A DNA stretch of 64,000 bases from REEB95 sp963785735. GTDB taxonomy: Bacteria; Pseudomonadota; Alphaproteobacteria; ATCC43930; CGMCC-115725. Every line of letters starts with the position of its first letter. Positions within the stretch are counted from its first letter, which is position 1. The position numbers and the translations under genes are program-made. The stretch lies in assembly GCA_963785735.1 (NCBI GenBank), contig CAWAWJ010000001.1, positions 1,984,001 through 2,048,000 on the forward strand, given 5' to 3'. This document shows, one piece after another, positions 17,605-30,143 of this stretch. The notes under the pieces were generated by a model that was not told the DNA's origin, did no database searches, and worked only from the letters and a program-made list of their open reading frames with translations.

Positions 17605-18819
17605 ATGCAAAAGATCAAGGTGGCGACCCCGGTCGTCGAGATGGACGGCGACGAGATGACCCGCATCATCTGGAAGTTCATCAAGGACAAGCTGATCCTG
17701 CCCTATCTCGACATCAAGCTCGAATATTACGATCTGGGAATGGAATACCGCGACAAGACCGACGATCAGGTGACGGTCGACGCGGCCAACGCCACCAAGA
17801 AATTCGGCGTCGCCGTGAAATGCGCGACCATCACGCCCGACGAAGGCCGGGTGAAGGAATTCAACCTCAAGAAGATGTACAGGTCACCCAACGGCACCAT
17901 CCGCAACATCCTGGGCGGCACCATCTTCCGCGAGCCGATCGTGATCAAGAACGTGCCGCGGCTGGTGCCGGGCTGGACCGCGCCGATCGTCATCGGCCGC
18001 CACGCCTATGGCGACCAGTACCGCGCCACCGATTTCAAGGTGCCGGGACCGGGCAAGCTCACCATGACCTTCACGCCCAAGGACGGCGGCAAGCCCGTGA
18101 CCTATGACGTGTTCGACTTCCCCGAGCCCGGCATCGCGCTGGGCATGTACAATCTCGATAAATCGATACGGGGCTTCGCCCGCGCCTGTCTCAATTACGG
18201 GCTGCAACGCGGCTGGCCGGTCTATCTCTCGACCAAGAACACCATCCTCAAGGTCTATGACGGCCGCTTCATGATTTTGTTCCAGGAAATCTTCGACAAG
18301 GAATTCGCCGACAAGTTCAAGGCCAAGAAGATCACCTACGAGCACCGCCTGATCGACGACATGGTGGCCTCGGCGCTCAAATGGAGCGGCAATTTCGTCT
18401 GGGCTTGCAAGAACTACGACGGCGACGTGCAATCGGACACGCTGGCGCAGGGCTACGGCTCGCTCGGGCTCATGACCTCGGTGCTGCTGACGCCCGACGG
18501 CAAGACGGTGGAGGCCGAGGCGGCGCATGGCACGGTGACGCGCCACTACCGCCTCTATCAGCAGGGCAAGGAAACCTCGACCAATCCGATCGCCTCGATC
18601 TTCGCCTGGACGCGCGGCCTGTGGTATCGCGGCACCTTCGACAAGACGCCCGATCTGGTGCGCTTCGCCGAGACCCTGGAGAAGGTGTGCATCGAGGCGG
18701 TGGAAGCGGGCGAGATGACCAAGGATCTGGCCATCCTCATCAGCGACAAGACGCCCTGGCTCAACACCAACGCCTTCCTCGACAAGCTCGACGCCAGGCT
18801 CAAAAAAGCCATGGCATGA
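17605..18819 (+). CDS. icd: NADP-dependent isocitrate dehydrogenase
   Basis: A 404-residue cytoplasmic enzyme of the TCA cycle that turns isocitrate into 2-oxoglutarate with NADP. It is of the homodimeric, eukaryote-like type common in alphaproteobacteria. The N-terminus is VVEMDGDEMTRIIWKFIKD, the substrate loop MYRSPNGTIRNILGGTIFREPI, and the cofactor region YGSLGLMTSVLL then EAEAAHGTVTRHYR. ATG 17605 gives the exact family length. A FkbM-type methyltransferase overlaps its stop by four bases. Confidence 0.95.
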   Translation: MQKIKVATPVVEMDGDEMTRIIWKFIKDKLILPYLDIKLEYYDLGMEYRDKTDDQVTVDAANATKKFGVAVKCATITPDEGRVKEFNLKKMYRSPNGTIRNILGGTIFREPIVIKNVPRLVPGWTAPIVIGRHAYGDQYRATDFKVPGPGKLTMTFTPKDGGKPVTYDVFDFPEPGIALGMYNLDKSIRGFARACLNYGLQRGWPVYLSTKNTILKVYDGRFMILFQEIFDKEFADKFKAKKITYEHRLIDDMVASALKWSGNFVWACKNYDGDVQSDTLAQGYGSLGLMTSVLLTPDGKTVEAEAAHGTVTRHYRLYQQGKETSTNPIASIFAWTRGLWYRGTFDKTPDLVRFAETLEKVCIEAVEAGEMTKDLAILISDKTPWLNTNAFLDKLDARLKKAMA

Positions 18820-19570
18820 AGGCCAAGCCCGGCAGCAATCCTTCCGCGCGCCCTTATCGCGGCAGGATCACGCCGGGCTTTTTCGCCCATCTCTTCAAGG
18901 CCGCGTTCAAGCAGCATCACCGCGCGCTGTTGCCGCTGTTGCGGCCCTTGATCGCGGCGGATGCGGTGGTCTTGGACGTCGGCGCCCATGCCGGGCAATA
19001 CGCCAAGCTTTTCGCCAAGCTCGCGCCTCATGGCCGGGTTTACGCGGTCGAACCGCAAAGCTATGCGCGGCGCATTTTGCGCGTGGCGCTCGCCATGAAC
19101 CGGCTCGGCAATGTCACCATCTTGGCCCTGGCGTTGGGCGCGAAGCGCGGCACGGCGGTGCTCACCATTCCCGTTAAAGCCTCGGGGAGTTACGGCTTCG
19201 GCCTCGCGCATCTCGGGCGGACGACGCGCGAGGGATTGGCAGAGACCGAGGAGGTCGATGTGGTAACCCTCGACGATCTTGCGAAACGGCTCAAACTCGA
19301 CCGGCTCGATTTCATCAAGGCCGATATCGAAGGCTTCGAGCAGGCGATGATCGAGGGCGCGCAACGGACGCTCGCGCGCCTCAAGCCCGCCTTGCTGCTC
19401 GAATTCAATCAGCAGCATCTGGCGCGCGCCGGCGGCAGCGTCGCGGGCTTGTGGAAAATTCTGAAAGGCCTGGGCTACCGGGCCTTCGATCCGGGGGCGG
19501 GCGCCGGTCGCGCGCCCATTTCCCGCCCGCGCCAGGGCGATATTCTGTGGTTGCACCGCGAAGGCAAAAG

Positions 19571-19574
<4 letters not shown>
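18816..19574 (+). CDS. FkbM family methyltransferase
   Basis: A 252-residue SAM-dependent methyltransferase. The SAM-binding motif is VVLDVGAHAGQYAKLFAK, followed by VYAVEPQ, and a later FIKADIEGFEQAMIEGA matches the FkbM pattern. The substrate is likely a sugar hydroxyl or another small acceptor. The open frame extends far into icd, but ATG 18816, overlapping the icd stop (ATGA), is the natural start. The gene ends convergently with alaS with a four-base overlap. Confidence 0.85.
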
Positions 19575-22246
<2,672 letters not shown>

Positions 22247-22436
22247 GAATCTCAAATGGTCCTTCCCCCGCCCGGAACCAAGCTCGAACGAGCGGGAAAC
22301 CGGGCCTTCCCGCATTAAGCCGCTCGCGGGCACGGTTGTAAAGTTCAGGGCGCGGCGGCGGCGAGTTCGAGCGTACTCGTCCCCGGCGCCAAATTGGGTT
22401 CGTTTCGCAGTTTTAATGTTTGCGCCTCTCCCGTTC

Positions 22437-22531
22437 CCAAAATAGAACCGGCGCCATGGCGTAGCACGATAGTGCGAAGCCAATAAAAGCCATGTAGCGC
22501 CGCCATGCGAAGCCAAAATAGAACCGGCGCC
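22437..22531. repeat. Two copies of a REP-like element with a 19-bp direct repeat
   Basis: A 19-bp sequence (CCAAAATAGAACCGGCGCC) occurs perfectly at 22437-22455 and 22513-22531. Between them lie two TGCGAAGCCAA cores (near 22473 and 22506), each preceded by a TAGC. The same core recurs at 30 kb, 37 kb, 62.6 kb and 63 kb. It is intergenic and not coding. Confidence 0.75.
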
Positions 22532-22550
22532 GTGGGGGGCACGGCGCCGG
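22524..22550 (-). terminator. recA intrinsic terminator
   Basis: A perfect 11-bp stem (CCGGCGCCGTG and its complement) closes a 5-base loop. Read on the minus strand it is followed by TTCTATTTTGG. It begins 40 bases after the recA stop. Confidence 0.7.
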
Positions 22551-22590
22551 CGTCGGGATTGACCATCGCGGGGGGCGCGACGGGGGTCCC

Positions 22591-23733
<1,143 letters not shown>

Positions 23734-23832
23734 GATGATCCCCTCTCTTATGCCATCGGCTCGGGGCCAGGCAATGGCCGCTCTCAAGCCCGTGCAATTC
23801 CGTCAATGTACCTGCTTTGTTCTTTAAAACAA

Positions 23833-23847
23833 GTACTATTTTTGTTC
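23833..23847 (-). promoter_or_regulatory. Candidate LexA (SOS) box upstream of recA
   Basis: GTAC-N7-GTTC, which reads GAAC-N7-GTAC on the recA strand, is one base from the alphaproteobacterial LexA consensus GAAC-N7-GAAC. It lies about 100 bases before the recA start in an AT-rich patch. A further GTTC at 23819-23822 is not in register. Confidence 0.45.
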
Positions 23848-23928
23848 TCGGCGAATTATTTCCTAAGCCTTTGATTTTAGACGATTCTAGGCCTTATCGG
23901 GATAGGGCCGAAGTCAAATTATTCCATA

Positions 23929-23959
23929 CCGGCCCTGGCCCGGCCCTGGCCCGGCCCTG
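23929..23959. repeat. Short GC-rich tandem repeat, 11-bp period
   Basis: Nearly three copies of CCGGCCCTGGC lie head to tail between recA and a small secreted-protein gene. There is no coding potential. It may simply reflect slippage. Confidence 0.7.
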
Positions 23960-23987
23960 CCAAGGGGGTCCCGGCGACGGCCCGACG

Positions 23988-24257
23988 CTAGTCGTTGGGC
24001 AAAGCGCAATCGAAGCTGGCGGCGCCGGTCTTGGGGTCCATGCCGGTGATTTTGTAATCGAGCGCGTAGCGCAGGCAATATTCGGCGGCCCGGGTTTCGA
24101 TGTCCGCCGCGCTGGCATTTGCCGGCAGGTTGGTTATCACGCCGCCCTTTTCGGCATTCCCGACGATCGCCGGATGCGGCCCTGGCGCTTGGGCGCAAGC
24201 CGGAAAGGCGGCGAGGATCAGCAAGCCTGCAACCAGGACGGACGGCAATAATCTCAT
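23988..24257 (-). CDS. Small secreted protein of unknown function
   Basis: An 89-residue protein with a signal peptide (LLPSVLVAGLLILAAFPACAQA) cut after AQA. The mature part is about 65 residues with two cysteines (EYCLRYALDY and SFDCALP) that could form a disulfide in the periplasm. No family is recognised. It stands alone upstream of recA on the same strand and is preceded by a MAPEG gene on the same strand, 43 bases away. Confidence 0.65.
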   Translation of the reverse strand: MRLLPSVLVAGLLILAAFPACAQAPGPHPAIVGNAEKGGVITNLPANASAADIETRAAEYCLRYALDYKITGMDPKTGAASFDCALPND

Positions 24258-24299
24258 TTCGTCGAACTCGGGAATCGCGTCAATCGGCCGAGGATAGCG

Positions 24300-24671
24300 T
24301 CAGGCGGCGATGACGAACAGCGCCACGACGCAAAGCCAGCCCAGCACGAACACGATCGAGCGCGCCACCGCTTTATCGCCGATATAGAGGGCGGTGTAGA
24401 CGAGCCGCAGCAGGATGAAGGCGCCCGCCAAAAGATCGATGCGGTTCTGGGGCGCATGGGCGAGCTCGGCCACGATCACCGCCGCCGCGAAGGGGGCAAA
24501 GGCCTCGAAATGATTGCTATGCGCCCAAACGGCGCGCTTTCGCCAGCCCTTCAGTTTTTCGAGGCTGATCCTGGGCGCGCGGTTGTCGATCCTAGCCCCG
24601 TTCTTGGCCAGGAATATCGTGGCGTAAGGCAGGAACGCCGCCGCCAGGATCATCCAATAAGCGAAGGTCAT
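24300..24671 (-). CDS. MAPEG family membrane protein
   Basis: A 123-residue inner-membrane protein with four predicted helices. The family pattern is seen in RISLEKLKGWRKRAVWAHSNHFEAFAPFAAAVIVAELA, where the basic loop and the NHFE motif of MAPEG proteins lie between helices one and two. MAPEG proteins act in eicosanoid and glutathione metabolism in eukaryotes, and bacterial members are mostly uncharacterised. It is downstream of cckA on the same strand, 76 bases away. Confidence 0.8.
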   Translation of the reverse strand: MTFAYWMILAAAFLPYATIFLAKNGARIDNRAPRISLEKLKGWRKRAVWAHSNHFEAFAPFAAAVIVAELAHAPQNRIDLLAGAFILLRLVYTALYIGDKAVARSIVFVLGWLCVVALFVIAA

Positions 24672-24747
24672 GAATCCCCCTCAAAGTGTCGCTTCGTACG
24701 ACGCGCTCGGCGTTGCGCGCCCGCTCGCGCCACGCAGGCCGAAATAT

Positions 24748-27375
24748 TCAGACCATCTCCGCCTGCATCACCTCTTTCACCTTGCCGGCCAATTGCTTCA
24801 AGGAGAAGGGCTTGGGGAGGAAATGAATGTCGCGCTCGTCGCCGAGGCGCTTTCTGAAACTGTCCTCGGTATAGCCCGAGATGAAGATCACCTTCATGTC
24901 CGGGTGGGTGCGGCGCAAGGCCTGCACCAGGCCTGGCCCGTCGAGCTTGGGCATGACCACGTCGGTCACGACCAGGTCGATGCGGTTGTCGCCCCGCGCC
25001 ATGATCTCGAGCGCCTGCTCGCCGCTTTTGGCCTCGATCACCTGATAGCCCTTGTTCTTCAAGGCGCGCGCCGAGAACATCCTGACTGGATCCTCGTCCT
25101 CGACCAGGAGAACCGTGCCCGAACCGCTCAAATCCTTGGCCGCGCCGGTCTCGGACAAATCCTGGCGCGCGGGCTCGGCCGCCCTGGCGCCTTCATGGCG
25201 CGGCAGGAAGATCGAGAACCGGGCGCCCTTCCCCGCCTCGCTGTCGACGAAGACGAAGCCGTCGGTCTGCTTGACGATGCCGTAGACGGTGGAGAGGCCC
25301 AATCCCGTGCCCGAGCCCACTTCCTTGGTCGAGAAGAACGGCTCGAAGATGCGCGCCTGGATTTCCTTGGGGATGCCCACGCCGGTATCGGTCACCTCGA
25401 TCATCACGTAATCGCCGGGCGGCATGATCTCATGGCCGCGGCGGGTTTCGCTGTCGCTCGCGATGTTGCCGGTCTTGATGGTCAATGTCCCGCCCTGCGC
25501 CATGGCGTCGCGCGCGTTCACCGCCAGATTGATGATCACCTGTTCCAACTGGCCCTGGTCCACCTTGACGAGCCACAGCTCGCGGCCATGCACCACCTTC
25601 AATTCGATGTTCTCGCCGATAAGGCGCCGCAGCAAATGCGAGAGCTCGGCCAGCACGTCGGTGACGGCGAGAACGCGCGGCTGCAAGGTCTGCTGGCGCG
25701 AGAAGGCGAGCAACTGCCGGACCAGATTGGCGGCGCGGTTGGCGTTCTGCTTGATCTGCATGATGTCGGCAAATGAGGGGTCGCCCGGCCGGAAGCGCAG
25801 CAGCAAGAGATCGCAAAAGCCGATCATGGCGGTGAGCAAATTGTTGAAGTCGTGCGCGACGCCGCCCGCCAATTGGCCCACCGCCTGCATCTTCTGCGAT
25901 TGGGAGAATTGCGCCTGGAGGCTTTTCTGCTCGGTGGTGTCGATGAAATGGAGGATGAAGCCTGCCTCGCTATCCTCGCCGCCGGCGTTATCGCCGCGCC
26001 CACTCTCGCCGCCGAGCCGGCTGATGAACAAGGCGGCCGATTTGGCGCGCGTGCCTTGGAGGCGCACCTCGACCGGATCGGGCATGCTCTTGCCCTGGGA
26101 GGCGGCCTTGAGCCCGGCCCAGGCGGCGCCCTGGTCCTCGGGATGGAGGAAGCCCAAAAGCGGCTTGCCGATCACCTCTTGGGGCTCGAGCCCGACCAGG
26201 CCGCAGAGCGATTCATTGGCCTCCTCGATGCGCCCTTCGCGGTCCATCAGCGCGATCCCCACCGGCGCGTTGGCGAAGAAGCGGCGGAAGCGCTGGCGCG
26301 ACAAGCGCAACTGTTCTTCCCAGGCGCGCTCGGGCGTCAAATCGCGCACCACCGACCGGGTGCGCAGATGCTCGCCGTCGCGCACCACGCTCTGGGTGAT
26401 GAGGGCGTGGATGAGCCGTCCCTGGCGGCCCTTCAAGGTCACCTCGCCGCGGGTCTCGCCCCCTTCGAAGGGCGCGTGCGGCGGCGATCCCAGGGGCGCG
26501 GGCGCGTCGAGAAAGTCGGTGAGCCTTGCGCCGCTGGCGACGAGATCCTGCGGGCTCGCGCCCAGCCAGGAAGCGAGCGCCTCGTTGACGAACAGAAGGC
26601 GGCCGGTCTGGTCGGCCGAATAGAATCCGACCGGCGCGTTATCGAGAAAATCCGCGAGCTTCATGCGCTCGTCGCGCAGCATCTGTTCCATGTCGTGGCG
26701 CGAGGTCACGTCCTCGAAGCTCCACAGCGTGAATCCGGCGCGGCCGGCCAAGGGCGAAACCGAGAGATTGAACCAGGACATTCCGTCCTCGGCCCCGGCC
26801 CGGGGCTGGCGCATGGCGACGAGGCTCGCGGCGCGGCCCAAACGCAACGCCTCTTCCTTGAGCCGGGCGAAATCGGTGGCGGCGCTCCCTTGGGATTCGT
26901 TGCGGGTCACCAGCGCCGCCAGCGGCGAGCCGGTGAAGCCCGGAAAGAAGCGGTAGAAGGCGGCGTTGGCATAGGCCATGCCGCCCGACGGCGTCAGGAT
27001 CAAATGCGCGGTGGCCGAGGCTTCGAGCGCCTGGCTCATGAGATCGATGCGTTTCGATAAAAGCGCGTGCATCTGCCGCGCCACCACGCTCGCGGCACCC
27101 GCGCCCAGCGCCAATGTCGCGAGGATCACCGCCGCGGGGCGCAGCAGCGAGACGGCGCCGGAGAGATGAAACAGAATGAGTCCGGTCGCCGCCGCCGCGC
27201 CCAGCGAGAACACCACCGACAAGGCGCCTAGCGCGCGCATCCACCCCGCCACGCCGCCCGCGACCGAATCATCGGGGGACGCGGCTTCACCGGCATGGGC
27301 GCTGGCGCGATTTCGCGCGCGGGACGCGGCCTTGCGTTTCGCGCCGTCGCCGCCATAGGGCAAATCCATCACCAT
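24748..27375 (-). CDS. cckA: Cell-cycle hybrid histidine kinase CckA
   Basis: An 875-residue membrane kinase. Two helices lie at about residues 47-105. PAS-like domains follow, then a dimerisation helix with His508 in GGVAHDFNNLLTAMIGF, an HATPase domain (NLAVNARDAM, DTGVGIP, GTGLGLS) and a C-terminal receiver with Asp805 in VVTDVVMPKLDGPG. It starts the relay that phosphorylates ChpT and then CtrA, and controls polarity and division. Both partners are encoded within 9 kb. A perfect CtrA box stands 120 bases before the start, pointing to feedback. Its N-terminal cytoplasmic stretch is unusually basic. Confidence 0.95.
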   Translation of the reverse strand: MVMDLPYGGDGAKRKAASRARNRASAHAGEAASPDDSVAGGVAGWMRALGALSVVFSLGAAAATGLILFHLSGAVSLLRPAAVILATLALGAGAASVVARQMHALLSKRIDLMSQALEASATAHLILTPSGGMAYANAAFYRFFPGFTGSPLAALVTRNESQGSAATDFARLKEEALRLGRAASLVAMRQPRAGAEDGMSWFNLSVSPLAGRAGFTLWSFEDVTSRHDMEQMLRDERMKLADFLDNAPVGFYSADQTGRLLFVNEALASWLGASPQDLVASGARLTDFLDAPAPLGSPPHAPFEGGETRGEVTLKGRQGRLIHALITQSVVRDGEHLRTRSVVRDLTPERAWEEQLRLSRQRFRRFFANAPVGIALMDREGRIEEANESLCGLVGLEPQEVIGKPLLGFLHPEDQGAAWAGLKAASQGKSMPDPVEVRLQGTRAKSAALFISRLGGESGRGDNAGGEDSEAGFILHFIDTTEQKSLQAQFSQSQKMQAVGQLAGGVAHDFNNLLTAMIGFCDLLLLRFRPGDPSFADIMQIKQNANRAANLVRQLLAFSRQQTLQPRVLAVTDVLAELSHLLRRLIGENIELKVVHGRELWLVKVDQGQLEQVIINLAVNARDAMAQGGTLTIKTGNIASDSETRRGHEIMPPGDYVMIEVTDTGVGIPKEIQARIFEPFFSTKEVGSGTGLGLSTVYGIVKQTDGFVFVDSEAGKGARFSIFLPRHEGARAAEPARQDLSETGAAKDLSGSGTVLLVEDEDPVRMFSARALKNKGYQVIEAKSGEQALEIMARGDNRIDLVVTDVVMPKLDGPGLVQALRRTHPDMKVIFISGYTEDSFRKRLGDERDIHFLPKPFSLKQLAGKVKEVMQAEMV

Positions 27376-27494
27376 GGAATTTTATCACAACCGCCGCGCG
27401 TGCGTGAGCGCGCGCTGCGATCGAAAGACGGCGTCAAGACAAATTCTCCCCGGGCCCGAGTCGAAGGACCGGTCCGAGCTTCGCCAGAAGAAGG

Positions 27495-27509
27495 TTAACG
27501 AAAGGTTAA
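27495..27509 (-). promoter_or_regulatory. CtrA box upstream of cckA
   Basis: TTAA-CGAAAGG-TTAA matches the full CtrA consensus TTAA-N7-TTAA exactly. It lies 120 bases before cckA and 26 bases downstream of the dksA stop. Two GANTC methylation sites flank it at 27458-27462 and 27524-27528. Confidence 0.7.
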
Positions 27510-27534
27510 GGCGGCGGGATCGCGAGTCGAGGTT

Positions 27535-27951
27535 TTACTCGTCGCGATGCGTGCGTTCCATGCGCTCGTGGCGCTCCTGGGCTTCGAGCGAGAGCGTGGC
27601 GATGGGCCGCGCCTCGAGCCGGCGGATGCCGATCGGCTCGGCGGTTTCCTCGCAATAGCCGTAGCTGCCGTCCTCGATGCGGGAAAGCGCGGCGTCGATC
27701 TTGGAGATGAGCTTGCGTTCGCGGTCGCGGGTGCGGAGTTCGAGCGAACGGTCGGTTTCGAGCGTGGCGCGGTCGGTGATGTCCGGCTCGGCCAGGCTCA
27801 CCTCTTTCAGGCTCTGCAACGTGCCGGTGGATTCAGCCAAGAGCTCGGCCCGCCAGCGCAACAGCTTCTGGCGGAAATACTCAAGCTGCTGCGCGTTCAT
27901 GAATTCTTCGTCGTCCGACGGACGGTAATCGGGCGGAAGCATCGGCCGCAT
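27535..27951 (-). CDS. dksA: DksA-type RNA polymerase-binding regulator
   Basis: A 138-residue coiled-coil protein that works with ppGpp on RNA polymerase. The conserved end IGIRRLEARPIATLSLEAQERHER is present. Only one of the four zinc cysteines remains (YCEET, and SLEA where Cys-x-x-Cys is usual); alphaproteobacterial DksA proteins commonly lack them and fold without zinc. ATG 27951 or 27942 can start it. In several alphaproteobacteria it sits beside flagellar and cell-cycle genes, as here between cckA and flbT. Confidence 0.9.
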   Translation of the reverse strand: MRPMLPPDYRPSDDEEFMNAQQLEYFRQKLLRWRAELLAESTGTLQSLKEVSLAEPDITDRATLETDRSLELRTRDRERKLISKIDAALSRIEDGSYGYCEETAEPIGIRRLEARPIATLSLEAQERHERMERTHRDE

Positions 27952-28065
27952 GACCTACAACCCCGTCAACCCTACGAACCAGGGACCACCAAAGCGGCGC
28001 GATTCATATACCGCGCGCGCGGCCCTATCAAGCGCCGCCGCGATTATTTTAACGAGTTGATTTGA

Positions 28066-28491
28066 CTAGCGGTTTCCGGCCTGGCCGGAGGATTCCAGGG
28101 CGGGCTCGGATGCCGGACCCGCGCCCTCCTCGCCTTGGATCAGCAGCTTGGCGCTTTTGAGCGCGCGGTAGAACTGGTTCTCGTCGAGATGGCGGCGCAG
28201 CGCCTCGATTGTCGCCCGGCTCTCGGGGCGGCTTTGGACATAGTCCTTGAGCAGCTGGTCGATATTGGCGAAGAACAGGTCGGCCTTGCCGGCAAAAAGA
28301 TAGTGGCATTGGATGGCGAAATAAATCCGCCGCGCCGGCGTGGTCGCCTTTTCCTCGGCGATCATGTCTTTTTCCCGGAGCAGCGCCGCATTGGTATGGA
28401 TGAGAATCTTGGCCATCGGGCCGGAATTCTCGATCACCACGCCGTTCAGGATGAGCTTTTCGCGCGGTTTGAGGTTGATGGTCAGCGGCAT
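28066..28491 (-). CDS. flbT: Flagellin-synthesis regulator FlbT
   Basis: A 141-residue FlbT protein. The N-terminus PLTINLKPREKLILNGVVIEN and the RIYFAIQCHYLF segment are characteristic. FlbT binds flagellin mRNA and couples its translation or decay to flagellum assembly. ATG 28491 matches the family start; the open frame continues upstream to 28533. The usual neighbours flaF and flagellin are absent here. The region before it is shared with the divergent sciP gene and carries a CtrA-like box. Confidence 0.9.
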   Translation of the reverse strand: MPLTINLKPREKLILNGVVIENSGPMAKILIHTNAALLREKDMIAEEKATTPARRIYFAIQCHYLFAGKADLFFANIDQLLKDYVQSRPESRATIEALRRHLDENQFYRALKSAKLLIQGEEGAGPASEPALESSGQAGNR

Positions 28492-28624
28492 CGGGCGGCC
28501 CGGTGGATGAGGGAAAGCCAGCCTAAGCGCCAAGCTTTAGCATTGCGTTAAGACCTGGACCGGCCCTAACCCCCGAAGAAGCGATTTTTACTTAAATTAT
28601 CCAGCGAGTTAGCGTGTGCCGCTT

Positions 28625-28639
28625 TTAGGGGTTTGTTAA
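28625..28639 (+). promoter_or_regulatory. CtrA-like box between flbT and sciP
   Basis: TTAG-GGGTTTG-TTAA differs from the CtrA consensus at one base. It lies 25 bases before the sciP ATG and 134 bases before flbT. In Caulobacter sciP is a CtrA target, which fits. Confidence 0.55.
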
Positions 28640-28663
28640 ACCGGGCAGTCTAAATTCTCGGTC

Positions 28664-29005
28664 ATGCAATCGCGATTTTCCTCACCCGCAAGTGCCGCCC
28701 TGCAGCACGCTGCCGCCCGGCCCGCCGAGACCGAGACCGACGCCGACTGGCTGGTCGATATCGGACCGGTGTTGTCGCTCGACAGCCTGCCGCCGCCCGA
28801 GACCAAGCGCTGGGTCATCCGCCGCAAGGCCGTCGTGGTCGCCGCGGTGCGCGCCGGCATCATCAGTCTCGAAGACGCCTGCCGCCGTTACACCCTCTCG
28901 ATCGAGGAGTTCCTCGCCTGGCAGCGCCTGGTCGACGGCCACGGCCTCCCCGGCCTGCGCGTCACCCGCCTCCAGGACTATCGCAGCCTCAACCGTCCGC
29001 GCTAA
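28664..29005 (+). CDS. sciP: CtrA inhibitor SciP (DUF1153)
   Basis: A 113-residue protein. Its C-terminal 75 residues match the SciP helix-turn-helix: LPPPETKRWVIRRKAVVVAAVR, then ISLEDACRRYTLSIEEFLAWQR. SciP binds CtrA or its promoters in G1 and stops CtrA-dependent transcription. The N-terminal 35 residues (Ala/Glu-rich) are extra and probably disordered. It is divergent from flbT. A stretch of 119 bases separates it from the FlhF-like gene, so they may not share a transcript. Confidence 0.9.
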   Translation: MQSRFSSPASAALQHAAARPAETETDADWLVDIGPVLSLDSLPPPETKRWVIRRKAVVVAAVRAGIISLEDACRRYTLSIEEFLAWQRLVDGHGLPGLRVTRLQDYRSLNRPR

Positions 29006-29124
29006 ACCCGGATTTTTTCCGGCGCCGCACGTCAGGCGCCGCGCTTGGGTTGGCGTTTAATCCCTCCTTCATCACGTCTTGTTTATGGTTGGCCGGCAAT
29101 TGACGCCGGAAACGGATTTTATTG

Positions 29125-29931
29125 ATGGCGCACCAGGACAATTTCACCGAAACCGCCTTGAAGGCCGGGCAACCGGCGGACGAGGCCATACCCGCCCGCC
29201 AGCATCTCGAGGCGGCGCTCCGCGCCCATGGCCTGGCCGCATCCCAGCTCCGCAAGCTCCTGGCCCAGGCCGCGCCCTTCGAGGGCGAGGATCTGCTGGC
29301 GCCCCTCGCCCGCGCGCTCGCCAAGCTCTATCTCTTCAACGCGCTCAGCCAAGCCGAGAGCGGCCGTTTCATGTTCGTGGGCGCGCCCGGCTCGGGCAAG
29401 ACGCTCGCCGTGGCCAAGCTCGCCTCCCGCGCCCGCGCCGCCAATGGCCGCGTGCGGCTTGTCACCTGCGACGCCGCGCGTTCGGGCGGCATCGAGCAGC
29501 TCCGGCATTTCGGCAAGAGCCTCGGCCTCGAGGTCGAGACCGCCTCGGGCAAGGAGCAACTCGCCGCGCTCGGCCCCAATGACGGATGTCTGGTGCTGAT
29601 CGACAGCGCCGGCATCAATCCCTACAGCCCCGCCGACCGGCAGGAGCTCGAAGCCCTCGCCCAAGCGGCCAAGGCCGAACCCATTCTGGTGCTGGCGGCG
29701 GGCGGCGATCCGGCCGACACGGTCGAGACCGCGCATATCTTCCGCGACCTCGGCTGCCAGCGTTTCCTGGTGACGCGGCTCGACATCGTTCATCGCCTGG
29801 GCAGCGTGATGGCCGTGCCCGAAGCGCTCGGCATCGCCTTCGCCGAAGCTCTTTCCGTGCCCGCGCCCGGTTCCGGCCTCGTGCCCTTCGCGCCCGAACA
29901 CCTCGCGCGGCTGTTGTTGAAACAGGTATAG
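29125..29931 (+). CDS. FlhF-like SRP-type GTPase
   Basis: A 268-residue protein with a helical N domain and an SRP-type G domain. The P-loop is GAPGSGKT (residues 86-93), followed by KLASRARAANGRVRLVTCDAARSGGIEQL. The G3 motif is DSAGIN instead of the usual DTAG, and G4 is TRLD in LVTRLDIVHRLGSVM. FlhF sets flagellar position. The protein is shorter than typical FlhF and lacks a long basic N-terminus, so it may be a reduced FlhF. ATG 29125 is preferred over the TTG just before it. Confidence 0.75.
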   Translation: MAHQDNFTETALKAGQPADEAIPARQHLEAALRAHGLAASQLRKLLAQAAPFEGEDLLAPLARALAKLYLFNALSQAESGRFMFVGAPGSGKTLAVAKLASRARAANGRVRLVTCDAARSGGIEQLRHFGKSLGLEVETASGKEQLAALGPNDGCLVLIDSAGINPYSPADRQELEALAQAAKAEPILVLAAGGDPADTVETAHIFRDLGCQRFLVTRLDIVHRLGSVMAVPEALGIAFAEALSVPAPGSGLVPFAPEHLARLLLKQV

Positions 29932-30143
29932 CGGCCGGTTTTTTCCAACTCGCTGCCCTTCCATCGTCATTGACGAACGCCCTGGCGCGTGTAGGCTTGC
30001 CGCCGCTTTCATCACCGGTATCCGCCGCTCCCGAGTCGCGCGAGGCCGCGATTCGATTAGGGCCTGGTAATCCGAGACTTCTTGCTATTTGCCGATATGA
30101 CGCTATGAAGACGATGTCGCTGGACAAGGGGAGTATGCAAGTT

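Larger units (their letters stand above)
22247..22590 (-). other. recA-alaS intergenic region
   Basis: No gene is supported here, although one frame stays open as a false extension of alaS. It holds two degenerate copies of the dispersed GTGCGAAGCC element, a 19-bp perfect direct repeat and the recA terminator hairpin. It must also contain any separate alaS promoter. Confidence 0.7.

Noticed and set aside
22247..22516. A 90-residue N-terminal extension of alaS
   Set aside because: It is made of intergenic repeats, has no resemblance to the enzyme, and family proteins begin at 22246.
27535..27951. DksA without its zinc cysteines as a broken gene
   Set aside because: Alphaproteobacterial DksA proteins commonly keep one Cys and fold without zinc; the rest of the protein is intact.
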